DNA from: Phormidium sp. FACHB-1136
GTDB taxonomy: Bacteria; Cyanobacteriota; Cyanobacteriia; Phormidesmidales; Phormidesmidaceae
DNA: 55,529 bases
NCBI RefSeq assembly: GCF_014697375.1
Contig: NZ_JACJRS010000033.1
Span: 1-55,529, forward strand
Reading direction: 5' to 3'
Shown: piece by piece, positions 47,302-55,529 of the stretch
Layout of the letters: each line of letters begins with the position of its first letter
Numbering within the stretch: the stretch's first letter is position 1
Made by a program: the position numbers and the translations under genes
The notes under the pieces: generated by a model
What the model saw: the letters and a program-made list of their open reading frames with translations, nothing else
The model's database searches: none
Told to the model about the DNA's origin: nothing

Positions 47302-49107
47302 TTGACGGTATCCCCTGTGATTTGGATTGACTGGGCCATTGTGGTGGTCTACTTGGTGTTTTCCCTCGGCCTGGGCCTGTATCTGGGCCGCAGAGCCTCT
47401 GGTAGCCTGGTGGATTTTTTTGTGTCGGGGCGATCTCTGCCCTGGTGGCTGGCGGGTACCAGCATGGCCGCTACCACGTTCTCCATCGATACGCCCCTCT
47501 ACATTGCCGGGGTGGTGGGCAATCGCGGCATTGCGGGCAACTGGGAATGGTGGAGCTTTGGCATCGCCCATGTGGTGATGATTTATGTCTTTGCGCGGCT
47601 GTGGCGGCGGTCGGAAATCATCACCGATGCCGAACTAACGGAACTGCGCTATGGCGGCCCCATGGCGGCGTGGCTGCGGGGGGTGAAAGCCTTTTTGTTT
47701 GCGGTGCCGATCAACTGCATCGGCATTGGCTACGCCATGTTGGCCATGGTGAAGGTGATCGATGCCCTACAACTATGGCAGTCTGTGGGTGTAGAACCGG
47801 GGGAGAGCCTTAAACTGCTCAGCGTCATCGGCGTTAGCGTCTTGGTGTTGGTCTATGCGGGCTTTTCGGGCTTGTGGGGCGTGGTGGCCACAGACTTTTT
47901 CCAGTTCTTTCTGGCCCTGCTGGGGGCGATGATCGTGGCGGTGGTGGCGGTGACCAACCTCGGCGGCATGGGGAGCTTGGTGGAACAGGTCAAAGCCGTG
48001 GGCGGCACCGATCTGCTGGCCTTTGTGCCCTTGGAACGTGCCGATGAGGGGGGCTGGTACCGCTGGAGCGAAACCGCAGGTATCAGCGTCAGCACCTTTT
48101 TGGCCTACGTCACCCTGCAATGGTGGGCCTTTCGTCGCAGTGATGGCGGAGGGGAATTCATCCAGCGCCTCGCCGCCGCCAAGGACGAAGCCGAAGCGGA
48201 AAAAGCCGCCTGGTTTTTCAACATCCTCCACTACGTCATCCGCACCTGGCCCTGGGTGATTGTGGCCCTGGCGGCGGTGGTGATCTATCCCAACCTAGAC
48301 GACCGAGAACTGGGCTACCCCATGCTCATGCTGGACTTTCTGCCCCCGGTGCTGCTGGGTCTGGTGGTGGCCTCGCTAATTGCCGCCTTCATGAGCACAG
48401 TCTCCACCCTAATCAACTGGGGTGCCTCCTACTTAACCAACGATTTGTACGGGCGGTTCCTGCGTCCAGAAGCTTCCCAATCAGAACTGGTCTTGGCGGG
48501 GCGACTGGCCTCGGTACTGGTGACGGCCCTGGGTGCGGTGGCAGCCTTCTATTCTCAGGACGTAACCACGGTATTTCGCTTGGTGATTGCCATCGGCACC
48601 GGGCCAGGGCTAGTGTTAATCCTGCGCTGGTTTTGGTGGCGGATCAATGCCGCCGCTGAACTCGCCGCCATGGTGGCCGGGTTCCTGGTCGGCCTGGTGA
48701 CCACAGTGGTACCCATTCTCACTATTTCCGACTTCGGCCTGCGCTTGCTGACCACCACCCTGATTACGATGGTGATCTGGGTCACCGCCATGCTGGCCAC
48801 CCCGCCAGAAAGCGACGACACCCTAGATACCTTCTACACCAAAGTGCGCCCCGGTGGCCCCGGATGGGAACGACAACGCCAGCGCACCGGACTCTGGCCC
48901 GCCCAATCCCTCAGCTACGATTTGCTCAAAGCCCTCGCCGCCCTACTACTGCTGCTAGGTGCCATGCTGGGAGTCGGCGGATTCCTGCTATATCAACCCC
49001 TGACAGGCTGGGTATGGCTGATCGTAGCCGTAGGGGGCGGCTGGTGGCTGCGTCGCCTGGGCAAGAGCACTCCAGCCAGTCCTCCAGCCAACCGAAACGA
49101 ATTTTAG
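47302..49107 (+). CDS. Sodium:solute symporter family protein
   Basis: A ~600-residue integral membrane protein of the SSS (SLC5) family with 12-13 helices. Typical segments are WAIVVVYLVFSLGLGLYLGR, the FFVSGRSLPWWLAGTSMAAT sodium-site helix, AYAGFSGLWGVVATDFFQFF-like LVYAGFSGLWGVVATDFFQF and VASLIAAFMSTVSTLINWGA, which carries the conserved Ser residues of the Na2 site. The substrate (sugar, proline, pantothenate, acetate) is not evident. The open frame begins at TTG 47302; GTG 47317 (VIWIDWAIVVV) is an equally good start. It may be co-transcribed with cobH, with no obvious functional link. Confidence 0.9.
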   Translation: MTVSPVIWIDWAIVVVYLVFSLGLGLYLGRRASGSLVDFFVSGRSLPWWLAGTSMAATTFSIDTPLYIAGVVGNRGIAGNWEWWSFGIAHVVMIYVFARLWRRSEIITDAELTELRYGGPMAAWLRGVKAFLFAVPINCIGIGYAMLAMVKVIDALQLWQSVGVEPGESLKLLSVIGVSVLVLVYAGFSGLWGVVATDFFQFFLALLGAMIVAVVAVTNLGGMGSLVEQVKAVGGTDLLAFVPLERADEGGWYRWSETAGISVSTFLAYVTLQWWAFRRSDGGGEFIQRLAAAKDEAEAEKAAWFFNILHYVIRTWPWVIVALAAVVIYPNLDDRELGYPMLMLDFLPPVLLGLVVASLIAAFMSTVSTLINWGASYLTNDLYGRFLRPEASQSELVLAGRLASVLVTALGAVAAFYSQDVTTVFRLVIAIGTGPGLVLILRWFWWRINAAAELAAMVAGFLVGLVTTVVPILTISDFGLRLLTTTLITMVIWVTAMLATPPESDDTLDTFYTKVRPGGPGWERQRQRTGLWPAQSLSYDLLKALAALLLLLGAMLGVGGFLLYQPLTGWVWLIVAVGGGWWLRRLGKSTPASPPANRNEF

Positions 49108-49358
49108 GACTTTTCCCTGATTCACCCAGCGACGGGTAGTATTCTATCTACGGTGAATCTATAACGGTTAGGCTAGTATCTAGACATACTTAAGGTGGCC
49201 TACGTATAGACCTAGAGGCTCTTGACGTAAGGGTTCCCGAACCTCGGTGGACAGTTTCACAACTGGCTAGTCTAGGCTAAACCCCAAGTCACCTGTAGAA
49301 TGTATCGAAGTTCAAGGGCGTTTCAGCGGTTTTAAGATAGCTCCTTCCTTAAATCAAG

Positions 49359-50489
49359 ATGACTTACCTGATGCACTGGAGACTCTTTTTCTCAGCCCTT
49401 CCCTTGTCTGGTCTGGCGTTTTTTCCCCTGTCTATGTCCCAGGCTTTGGCTCAATCCAGTCTTCCCTTCGCTGATCCCGAAAGCTCACGCGAAGCGCCAT
49501 CGCCAGCCCCCCAGCCAATAGTCGGTAGTACCCCTCATTCGCCGTCTTTGGGTCAACGGGATGCCTATGTGCTTGGAGCGGGGGATCAAGTCCAGGTAGA
49601 TGTGTTTAATGTGCCCGAATTTAGCGCCTCCTACACCGTTCTGGTGGATGGCACCCTCAGCATCCCGTTGCTCGGCGACGTAGATGTCCAGGGTATGACG
49701 CTCCTAGAGGCGACCAGTCTTCTAACCCAGCGCTATGCCCCCATGCTGACCCGCCCGCCCCAGGTGACGGTGACCCTAGAGTCCCCTCGTCCCGTGAGAG
49801 TGGCGGTGGCGGGGGAGGTTAGGAGACCAGGATCCTATGATATTGAGTTTACCCCGACTGGCTCCGGCGACGGATCTAGTCTTAGTTGGCCAACCTTGAC
49901 CCAGGTCATCCAAGGTGCTGGGGGAGTGACTGAACAGGCCGATGTGCGCCGAGTCCAGGTCATTCGACCTACCCTCACGGGGGAACCTACGGTTTTGGAA
50001 GCGAACCTGTGGGATTTAATTCAGGCAGGAGACTTGGATCAAGATATTCGGTTGCGGGATGGGGATAGGGTGATTGTATCCGTTGCCACGGCTCCTCCAG
50101 AGGAACTGATCAGGATTGCCACTGCCAATTTCTCGCCCGATAAGATTATGGTGCAGGTGGTAGGGGAGGTATCCCAGGGCGGCAGTATCGAATTGCCAGT
50201 CAATGCTAGTCTGAACCAAGCCATCTTGGCTGCTGGAGGGCTAGATAACCCCAGGGTACAATCCTCCTCCGTAGAACTCGTGCGCCTAAACCGAGATGGC
50301 ACCGTCCTGCGACAAACCTACGACGTGGATCTCTCTGCGCCACCCAACGATCAAAACAACCCTATCCTGATATCCGATGATGTGGTGATCGTGCGACGTA
50401 CTACCATTGCTCGGACTACTGACTGGTTGAACGTCCTACTGGCCCCTTTTGTCGGAGTTTCTACTTTCATTCGACTATTTGGTTTTTAG
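49359..50489 (+). CDS. Polysaccharide export protein (Wza-like, SLBB domains)
   Basis: The 376-residue outer-membrane exporter component of an exopolysaccharide system. A signal peptide covers ~1-31 (LPLSGLAFFPLSMSQALAQ), with no lipobox cysteine, unlike E. coli Wza. The Poly_export domain (~65-150) shows YVLGAGDQVQVDVFNVPEFS, DGTLSIPLLGDVDVQGMTL and PPQVTVTLESPRPVRVAVAG. Two SLBB repeats follow (~135-330; VQVVGEVSQGGSIELP; LNQAILAAGGLDNP). A short hydrophobic C-terminus (VLLAPFVGVSTFIRLFGF) is common in cyanobacterial versions. It is the first gene of a four-gene run; the Wzc-like gene begins 28 bp later. Confidence 0.94.
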   Translation: MTYLMHWRLFFSALPLSGLAFFPLSMSQALAQSSLPFADPESSREAPSPAPQPIVGSTPHSPSLGQRDAYVLGAGDQVQVDVFNVPEFSASYTVLVDGTLSIPLLGDVDVQGMTLLEATSLLTQRYAPMLTRPPQVTVTLESPRPVRVAVAGEVRRPGSYDIEFTPTGSGDGSSLSWPTLTQVIQGAGGVTEQADVRRVQVIRPTLTGEPTVLEANLWDLIQAGDLDQDIRLRDGDRVIVSVATAPPEELIRIATANFSPDKIMVQVVGEVSQGGSIELPVNASLNQAILAAGGLDNPRVQSSSVELVRLNRDGTVLRQTYDVDLSAPPNDQNNPILISDDVVIVRRTTIARTTDWLNVLLAPFVGVSTFIRLFGF

Positions 50490-50516
50490 CTCGGCGATAG
50501 GTTCTTAGGCAGGGTC

Positions 50517-52823
50517 ATGGAAGATTTGAAACATATCGAGCCAGCAGCCAATGGCAATCGCGACTATCCACAATTAGTCGTCAGCCCTAATCTGGATGCC
50601 TATCGCACTGAGCCAGACGACGAAATTGAACTCCGCGATCTGTTTGCCGCTCTCAAACGGCGCTGGCTTCCCCTATTGGGAGTAACCACGGCCACTTTTG
50701 TCGGGCTATTAGCTTTTTATGTAAGCCGCCCCCCGGTTTATGAACGATCCTTCTCCATGGCCATAGAGCCCCTCGATAAGCTTACGGGACGTGAATCTGC
50801 CTCTTCCGGTCTAGCCGCCCTCGCTGGAGGGGCTGGCTTAGCTGGGGTTGCCCTACCGAGAGGGGCTGGAGGGGCTGACTACAGCAGTCTGATTGCCGTC
50901 CTACAGAGTGAGCTTGTTCTGGAACCGGTTGTCGAGGCGGCGCGGGCACAGACTGAGGATCCAGAATTTGGACATGGGGCACTACTGGAAGATCTAACAG
51001 TTGAGCAAGTGGAGCTATCTAAGATTTTGGAGGTGTCATTTCGTTCCAAGGATCCAGATCTGGTGGACAGAGTGATTTCTGAGCTGCAAACGGTCTACGT
51101 TAACTACAGCACCGAAACCCAGCAGATGTCCCTCATCCGGCGACTCAACGATCTGAATGCCCAGGTGGCGGTGCAGCGCCAGGAGGTGGCGAGTACGCAG
51201 GCATCTTTGCTTCAGTTCCAGGGGCAAAACCAAATTCTGGATCTCAAGTCAGCTAGTGAGGCTCTAGAAACTCGTCGTAGTGAAGTTTTGCTAGAGCAAC
51301 AAAACACTCGAATTACCATTGAGACGACCTTGGAAAAATACAATAATCTCCGAAATCAGGTAGGTCTACAGCCAGCGGAGGCAATCTTGGTCGCCAACTT
51401 GAGTGAGTCTCCGGTGTATCAAAGTTTGTTGACTCAATACCGAGAACTGGAAAGTGAAATTGCGGTGGAATCGGCCCGGTTCAGAGCTGATACACCGATG
51501 ATTCAGGCGCTTCAGGACAAACAGCGACAATTACTACCGCTCCTCGAAGCAGAGGTGGAGCGAAACTTGGGTAGTGCCGTCACTTCCGCTGGTCGCGTCA
51601 CCCCGCAAACGCTAGGCTACCAGGGCTCCATTGGTCGTGATTTGGCCAAGGAACTGGTCTCAGCAATCAACCAAATTCAAGTTCTAGAAGTTCAATACCA
51701 ATCTCTATCCCAACTCTACGGGACGCTGTCTGACCAGCTCGACAACTTAGTCAACCTCGGCAGTAACTTTAGAGAAATTGAACGTAATCTAGCTCTCTCA
51801 GAGGCCGCCCTACAAGGGCTGCTAGCCGCCCAGCAGGAGTTGAAACTCCAGCTAGAAGCCGAAACCAATCCCTGGATCATTGTCTCAGGCTATGACCTAA
51901 GCAAGCCTCTGGAGCCAGAAAGTCGTCTTGTCCGGGGCTTAGTGATCGCCTTAGTCGGCAGCACAGTGCTGGGCTTAGGCACCGTTTTCCTGCTAGAAAT
52001 GCTAGATCGTTCTTACCATGGCCCAGATCATGTCGGCGAAGATACTGGGCTTCCCATTTTGGCCTCTGTGCCCAAGGCCCGCCGTCTGCTGCCTTTGATA
52101 CATCAAACTCAGGCTAACTTGGCCCACACAATGGCGGGCTCCCTCGCACTTCCTATGGCTCAGTCTGACGTTCGACGTCAGGCTAATCCTAGGTCATCAC
52201 ATTTCTCTTTAGATCAGCTTCGGTTTGAAGCGGCGTTTCAGGATCTAAGTGCTAACCTCCGTTTACTCAGTGCCAATCGGTCAATTCAAGTGGTCGCCAT
52301 CTCCTCGGTAGCAGCGGGAGAAGGGAAAACAACGGCAGCCTGCCACCTAGCCCTTGCCTCGGCCAAGGCAGGTCGGAGAGTGTTGCTGGTAGACTGCGAT
52401 TTAGTCCATCCTCAGCTTGGATCGCTATTTGGTCTAGAGACTCCACACAAGGCGTTCACTGCTAATGAAGGACTAGGGCCGACGGTGAAGCCCCTCCTCG
52501 ATAATGGCAACCTTGATCTGTTGCAGTTTGCCGATCAGGACATGGTCTTATCGACAGGTCTGTGGAGCAACTCCGATTTTGATCGATGCCTGAAAAAATG
52601 CCGAACTGACTATGATTTGATTATTCTTGACACTTCAGGATCCCTCAATGAGGCTGCTACTAAACTTGTGAGCTACCACGCCGACGGTTTATTGCTTGTT
52701 ATCAGGATAGGTCAAACGAATCGAGATCTCGTCAATGACGCGGTCAGGGATTTTCGCACAACGTCGCAAACGTCTATCCTGGGCCTAGTGGCCAATGGCG
52801 TCGATTTAGGTGCAGGCAGGTAA
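50517..52823 (+). CDS. Polysaccharide co-polymerase with BY-kinase-type ATPase domain (Wzc-like)
   Basis: A 768-residue inner-membrane chain-length regulator. Wzz domain: first helix WLPLLGVTTATFVGLLAFYV (~50-70), a long periplasmic part (~75-465) with coiled coil, second helix LVRGLVIALVGSTVLGLGTV (~470-495). The C-terminal ATPase has Walker A VAAGEGKTTAACHLALA (~600-620), Walker A' RVLLVDCDLVHPQLG and Walker B YDLIILDTSG. It ends LGLVANGVDLGAGR without the tyrosine cluster on which BY-kinases autophosphorylate, so kinase control, if any, must differ. It lies between the Wza-like gene (28 bp) and the CapD-like gene (3 bp). Confidence 0.93.
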   Translation: MEDLKHIEPAANGNRDYPQLVVSPNLDAYRTEPDDEIELRDLFAALKRRWLPLLGVTTATFVGLLAFYVSRPPVYERSFSMAIEPLDKLTGRESASSGLAALAGGAGLAGVALPRGAGGADYSSLIAVLQSELVLEPVVEAARAQTEDPEFGHGALLEDLTVEQVELSKILEVSFRSKDPDLVDRVISELQTVYVNYSTETQQMSLIRRLNDLNAQVAVQRQEVASTQASLLQFQGQNQILDLKSASEALETRRSEVLLEQQNTRITIETTLEKYNNLRNQVGLQPAEAILVANLSESPVYQSLLTQYRELESEIAVESARFRADTPMIQALQDKQRQLLPLLEAEVERNLGSAVTSAGRVTPQTLGYQGSIGRDLAKELVSAINQIQVLEVQYQSLSQLYGTLSDQLDNLVNLGSNFREIERNLALSEAALQGLLAAQQELKLQLEAETNPWIIVSGYDLSKPLEPESRLVRGLVIALVGSTVLGLGTVFLLEMLDRSYHGPDHVGEDTGLPILASVPKARRLLPLIHQTQANLAHTMAGSLALPMAQSDVRRQANPRSSHFSLDQLRFEAAFQDLSANLRLLSANRSIQVVAISSVAAGEGKTTAACHLALASAKAGRRVLLVDCDLVHPQLGSLFGLETPHKAFTANEGLGPTVKPLLDNGNLDLLQFADQDMVLSTGLWSNSDFDRCLKKCRTDYDLIILDTSGSLNEAATKLVSYHADGLLLVIRIGQTNRDLVNDAVRDFRTTSQTSILGLVANGVDLGAGR

Positions 52824-52826
52824 TCC

Positions 52827-54710
52827 ATGGGTTTATTTCGCAAGTTAGCTGATCTTCCCCGTCGAGCCAAGCTCTATATGCTTTGGTTGACTGATGTGTT
52901 GGCCATTATCCTAGCCCTCTATATTGCCCTTTCTCTGACACAGCACTCTCTGTTGCTCTTCAGTGAACTGTCGGTCTACAGGTTATTGTTCTTGGGTAGT
53001 GTGCTAGTGAAAACCTTGGTGTTTTATGCCGTAGGACTCCATCGATCTGTCCTGAAGTACATCAGCTCTGAACTGCTTTGGAAAGGGGTTGTTCTATCGA
53101 GCTTACTCTTTGGCATTCTGTTGGTAGTCATGACCTACCCAGCCTACTCCTTCGTGCTCTGGGTGAATGATTTCGTCTGGACGTTCCTGCTAGTTCTGGG
53201 GATTCGATCTTTAGCGCGATTTCTGGTTTATGCCGAATCTATCCACCATCCTAGAAAGCCCCTGATTATCTATGGTGCGGGCATGGCAGGTTCACAATTG
53301 GCTAAAACCCTATCCGCAGGTCGTGAGTTTAAGATTGTCGCCTTTGTGGACGATAATCCACAAATACAGTCACACCTAGTCGGTGGCATTATGGTATACA
53401 ATCCCGTTTTTTTGCCGAAACTGATCGGTGATTATGGGGTGGAGACGTTGCTACTCGCCATGCCATCCATCTCCAGATCAGAGCAAGCGACGATCCTGAA
53501 TTCCCTAGCCTCTCTGCCAGTGACCGTAAAAACAGTGCCGACCCTAGAGGAAATTGTGTCGGGCCAGACGGGAATTAACACATTGCTCTCGGTCAGCGTT
53601 AAGGATCTCTTAAACCGCGATGAGGTGTTACCCGATGAATCACTTTTGGCTGCTGATATTAGGGGAAAAGTCGTCCTGGTCACCGGGGCTGGTGGATCTA
53701 TTGGGTCAGAACTCTGTCGTCAGATTGCTCGACAAAAGCCACAACAGCTCATCCTCTATGAACTCAATGAGTTTGCCCTCTATCAGATTGATCTAGAGCT
53801 CAGCGAAACGTTCCCAGATTTAGCTTGCCTCCCCTATCTAGGATCGGTCACCGATCCGGCTCGTCTAAGGGCTGTTCTCACGCAGCATAGGGTGAATACG
53901 ATTTATCATGCTGCTGCCTATAAACATGTCCCCTTAGTGGAGCATAATGCCGGGGCGGCAGTGATAAACAATATTCTAGGAACCCGCATTGTGGCTGAGG
54001 CGGCTCTTGACCATGCCATCAATACCTTTGTCTTAATTTCGACAGATAAGGCGGTACGTCCTACCAATGTGATGGGAGCAACCAAGCGAGTAGCGGAACT
54101 GATCCTACAATCCATAGCCAGTAGCAGCACAACGACCCGGTTTAGTATTGTTCGATTTGGCAATGTGTTAGGCAGTACCGGATCGGTAGTACCACGATTT
54201 ACCGATCAAATTAGGGCAGGCAAGGCAATTACGGTAACCCACCCCGAGGTGACCCGCTACTTCATGTCCATTCCAGAGGCAGCTCGGTTGGTGATTCAAG
54301 CTGGTGCCATGGGAGGTCAGGGCGAAATTTTTCTATTAGATATGGGTAAACCAGTCAAAATCTATGATTTAGCTAAACAAATGATTTATTTGAGTGGTTT
54401 ACTACCGGAGATAGATATACCTATTAAGATAACTGGGCTTCGCCCTGGGGAAAAACTATATGAAGAGCTTTTAATTGATCGAAAGAAAGCCATGCCTACG
54501 AAGCATCCAAAGATATTTATGGCCCAGGACTACGATGGTAACATCGGTGATCTTCATCGGTACATAGATCAACTACTTCAGGCGGCCCAAACAGGCGACA
54601 TGATGGCAATTCGGAAATACCTCCAAGCCCTCATCCCTGAATATCAACCCAAGGACAAGGTTCTCCCCCTAGCGCCAGCCAGGTTAGAAAACAATCAGAT
54701 TATTGCCTAG
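52827..54710 (+). CDS. CapD/FlaA1/WbpM-type nucleotide-sugar dehydratase, membrane-bound
   Basis: A 627-residue protein with four N-terminal membrane helices (WLTDVLAIILALYIALSL; LLFLGSVLVKTLVFYAVGL; GVVLSSLLFGILLVVMTYP; WTFLLVLGIRSLARFLVYAE). A first Rossmann fold follows (IIYGAGMAGSQLAKTL, ~150), then the catalytic SDR domain: VLVTGAGGSIGSELCRQIAR (~284), YHAAAYKHVPLVE, STDKAVRPTNVMGATKRVAE, where Met takes the place of the usual SDR tyrosine as in WbpM, and GLRPGEKLYEELL. These enzymes convert UDP-GlcNAc to a 4-keto-6-deoxy sugar by 4,6-dehydration, the entry to QuiNAc, FucNAc or bacillosamine. Its place after the export genes says the polymer contains a 6-deoxy amino sugar. It starts 3 bp after the Wzc-like gene. 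Confidence 0.94.
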   Translation: MGLFRKLADLPRRAKLYMLWLTDVLAIILALYIALSLTQHSLLLFSELSVYRLLFLGSVLVKTLVFYAVGLHRSVLKYISSELLWKGVVLSSLLFGILLVVMTYPAYSFVLWVNDFVWTFLLVLGIRSLARFLVYAESIHHPRKPLIIYGAGMAGSQLAKTLSAGREFKIVAFVDDNPQIQSHLVGGIMVYNPVFLPKLIGDYGVETLLLAMPSISRSEQATILNSLASLPVTVKTVPTLEEIVSGQTGINTLLSVSVKDLLNRDEVLPDESLLAADIRGKVVLVTGAGGSIGSELCRQIARQKPQQLILYELNEFALYQIDLELSETFPDLACLPYLGSVTDPARLRAVLTQHRVNTIYHAAAYKHVPLVEHNAGAAVINNILGTRIVAEAALDHAINTFVLISTDKAVRPTNVMGATKRVAELILQSIASSSTTTRFSIVRFGNVLGSTGSVVPRFTDQIRAGKAITVTHPEVTRYFMSIPEAARLVIQAGAMGGQGEIFLLDMGKPVKIYDLAKQMIYLSGLLPEIDIPIKITGLRPGEKLYEELLIDRKKAMPTKHPKIFMAQDYDGNIGDLHRYIDQLLQAAQTGDMMAIRKYLQALIPEYQPKDKVLPLAPARLENNQIIA

Positions 54711-54758
54711 GCTGATCAGGTGATTGATGATACAACGTTTCTAAAAAGGATGGTACCT

Positions 54759-55202
54759 ATGGGTAAACTTGAAAGCGAAAAGCGATGTAATCGCAACCGT
54801 AAGCGTTCTAAGCGTCGTCAGATTTACTGTCCCGATCACGGCTGTTATTTAGATAGCGCTAGTCGCAAATATTGGCTCTATACCGAATCCCCAGAGCAAC
54901 TACGCCAGCGCGGTGTCAGCCGCCGGGTCGCCCTCATGCTGATCGCCACGGAAACTGCTGTTAAGCTAGATAATGAGTGGATTGAAGGGTTTTGGTGCCC
55001 AGAATGCGAGGCTGTATCCTGGTACCATATACAAATGATCGATCAACGAGAATATCGTATCTCAGCGGTTGCACGAGAGCTATGGGAACAAGCCGCTGGA
55101 GTTATCCATCCCGAAGGCAACCCCTCCGTTGGAGCTTTTACCCGTCGCCAAGCGCGGGCAAACAATTATGGTGGCATTAAGGATTTCAGATTTGTTGTTT
55201 AA
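54759..55202 (+). CDS. Conserved cyanobacterial zinc-ribbon-like protein
   Basis: A 147-residue basic protein of unknown function. It begins MGKLESEKRCNRNRKRSKRR, a highly basic start, then has two cysteine sites: IYCPDHGCYLDSASRKYW and, ~70 residues on, GFWCPECEAVSWYHIQ. Together they could bind one zinc ion (C..H..C / CxxC). A conserved middle, RGVSRRVALMLIATETAVKL, and the end GAFTRRQARANNYGGIKDFR are distinctive. I chose ATG 54759 because AAGGA lies eight bases upstream; the longer frame begins at GTG 54720. It closes the exopolysaccharide gene run and stops two bases before the MITE. Nucleic-acid binding is a guess from charge and ribbon. Confidence 0.75.
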   Translation: MGKLESEKRCNRNRKRSKRRQIYCPDHGCYLDSASRKYWLYTESPEQLRQRGVSRRVALMLIATETAVKLDNEWIEGFWCPECEAVSWYHIQMIDQREYRISAVARELWEQAAGVIHPEGNPSVGAFTRRQARANNYGGIKDFRFVV

Positions 55203-55204
55203 CC

Positions 55205-55300
55205 TATAGCGGTTCTCGGTGGCATGAGGTACGTACAGAGACCTGTAACCCTTATCCAGCAAGGATCCTCCTGTACTTCATTCGATCAGGAACCGCTATA
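55205..55300. mobile_element. 96-bp MITE, copy 2
   Basis: Begins TATAGCGGTTCTCGG and ends TCAGGAACCGCTATA; TA lies at both edges. It is the inverted counterpart of the element at 885-980, of identical length and about 87% identity by eye. The remaining 229 bp to the window end show no gene. Confidence 0.87.
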
Positions 55301-55529
55301 TTTCTCCCTAGGTCATAGATCTCATGGTGGAGCTTTTCCCAACAATATTCCAACCCTGAAAACACTCTTTAGGAACTGTCACAGAGCAGAACTCTTCCTA
55401 TCCATCGATTCATTTTTGTTTACTGGACAGTCATAAGTTCTGGACAGGGGTACTAAGTTACTAAGCTTTGGGAGACCTGAGGGGGCAAGGGGTTAAGCTT
55501 AGCGGCGATGAATTTAGGCAAAAGTAGAG

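Noticed and set aside
1..55529. CRISPR array, tRNA, rRNA or HIP1 (GCGATCGC) enrichment
   Set aside because: No regularly spaced repeats, no cloverleaf-like sequences and no obvious HIP1 clusters were noticed on reading.

Overview
The window looks like chromosomal DNA from a cyanobacterium, most probably a filamentous Leptolyngbya-like lineage, though the genus cannot be settled from sequence alone. Supporting evidence is a plant-type ferredoxin-dependent glutamate synthase (glsF), the run rpsL-rpsG-fusA-tufA-rpsJ followed by a LON-domain protein and pheA, an Atx1/copper-ATPase pair, cobH, Uma2 and TumA/TumE families and typical cyanobacterial palindromic repeats. Core genes are GC-rich; the accessory blocks look more AT-rich by eye.

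Region by region. 1-4.6 kb is an accessory hotspot behind the 3' end of glsF. It holds a cut-off IS630-like transposase start, a DUF2283/DUF4258 pair, a restriction-modification remnant, a 96-bp MITE and a DNA sliding clamp fused to an acidic linker and an HNH nuclease. It also holds an MNT/HEPN toxin-antitoxin pair that has been split by a TumA/TumE cassette. The whole toxin-antitoxin block is flanked by two ~150-bp copies of the glsF 3' end, and the inner cassette by two 132-bp copies of the MNT 3' end, so it reads as a nested insertion. 4.7-9.3 kb is glsF. 9.7-13.0 kb has a secreted phosphodiester-glycosidase-like protein, a mannose-6-phosphate-isomerase-type cupin and an IscA-type Fe-S protein. 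13.3-18.2 kb is the str/S10 translation cluster. 18.5-23.1 kb has a LON-domain protein, pheA and a copper chaperone/ATPase unit behind a MerR-type promoter. 23.7-25.8 kb is a lone DUF262/DUF1524 GmrSD-like gene. 26.3-33.0 kb carries envelope genes: an LCP ligase, a small membrane protein, MscS and a catalytic/non-catalytic M16 peptidase pair.

33.0-39.1 kb is a compact, overlapping signalling operon: an MHYT-PAS-kinase-REC-REC-HPt hybrid, a REC-kinase and a REC-HD-GYP phosphodiesterase. 39.4-49.1 kb is a housekeeping and mixed stretch: HAD phosphatase, a repeat-bearing M15 peptidase, an EEP nuclease/phosphatase, a DMT transporter, argD, a Uma2 gene broken by one stop codon, cobH and a sodium:solute symporter. 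49.4-55.2 kb is an exopolysaccharide operon (Wza-like, Wzc-like, CapD/FlaA1-like, zinc-ribbon protein) that ends at a second copy of the same 96-bp MITE.

The most unusual items are the clamp-HNH fusion and the nested toxin-antitoxin insertion beside it. All functional calls come from reading motifs and family resemblance; no search was run.
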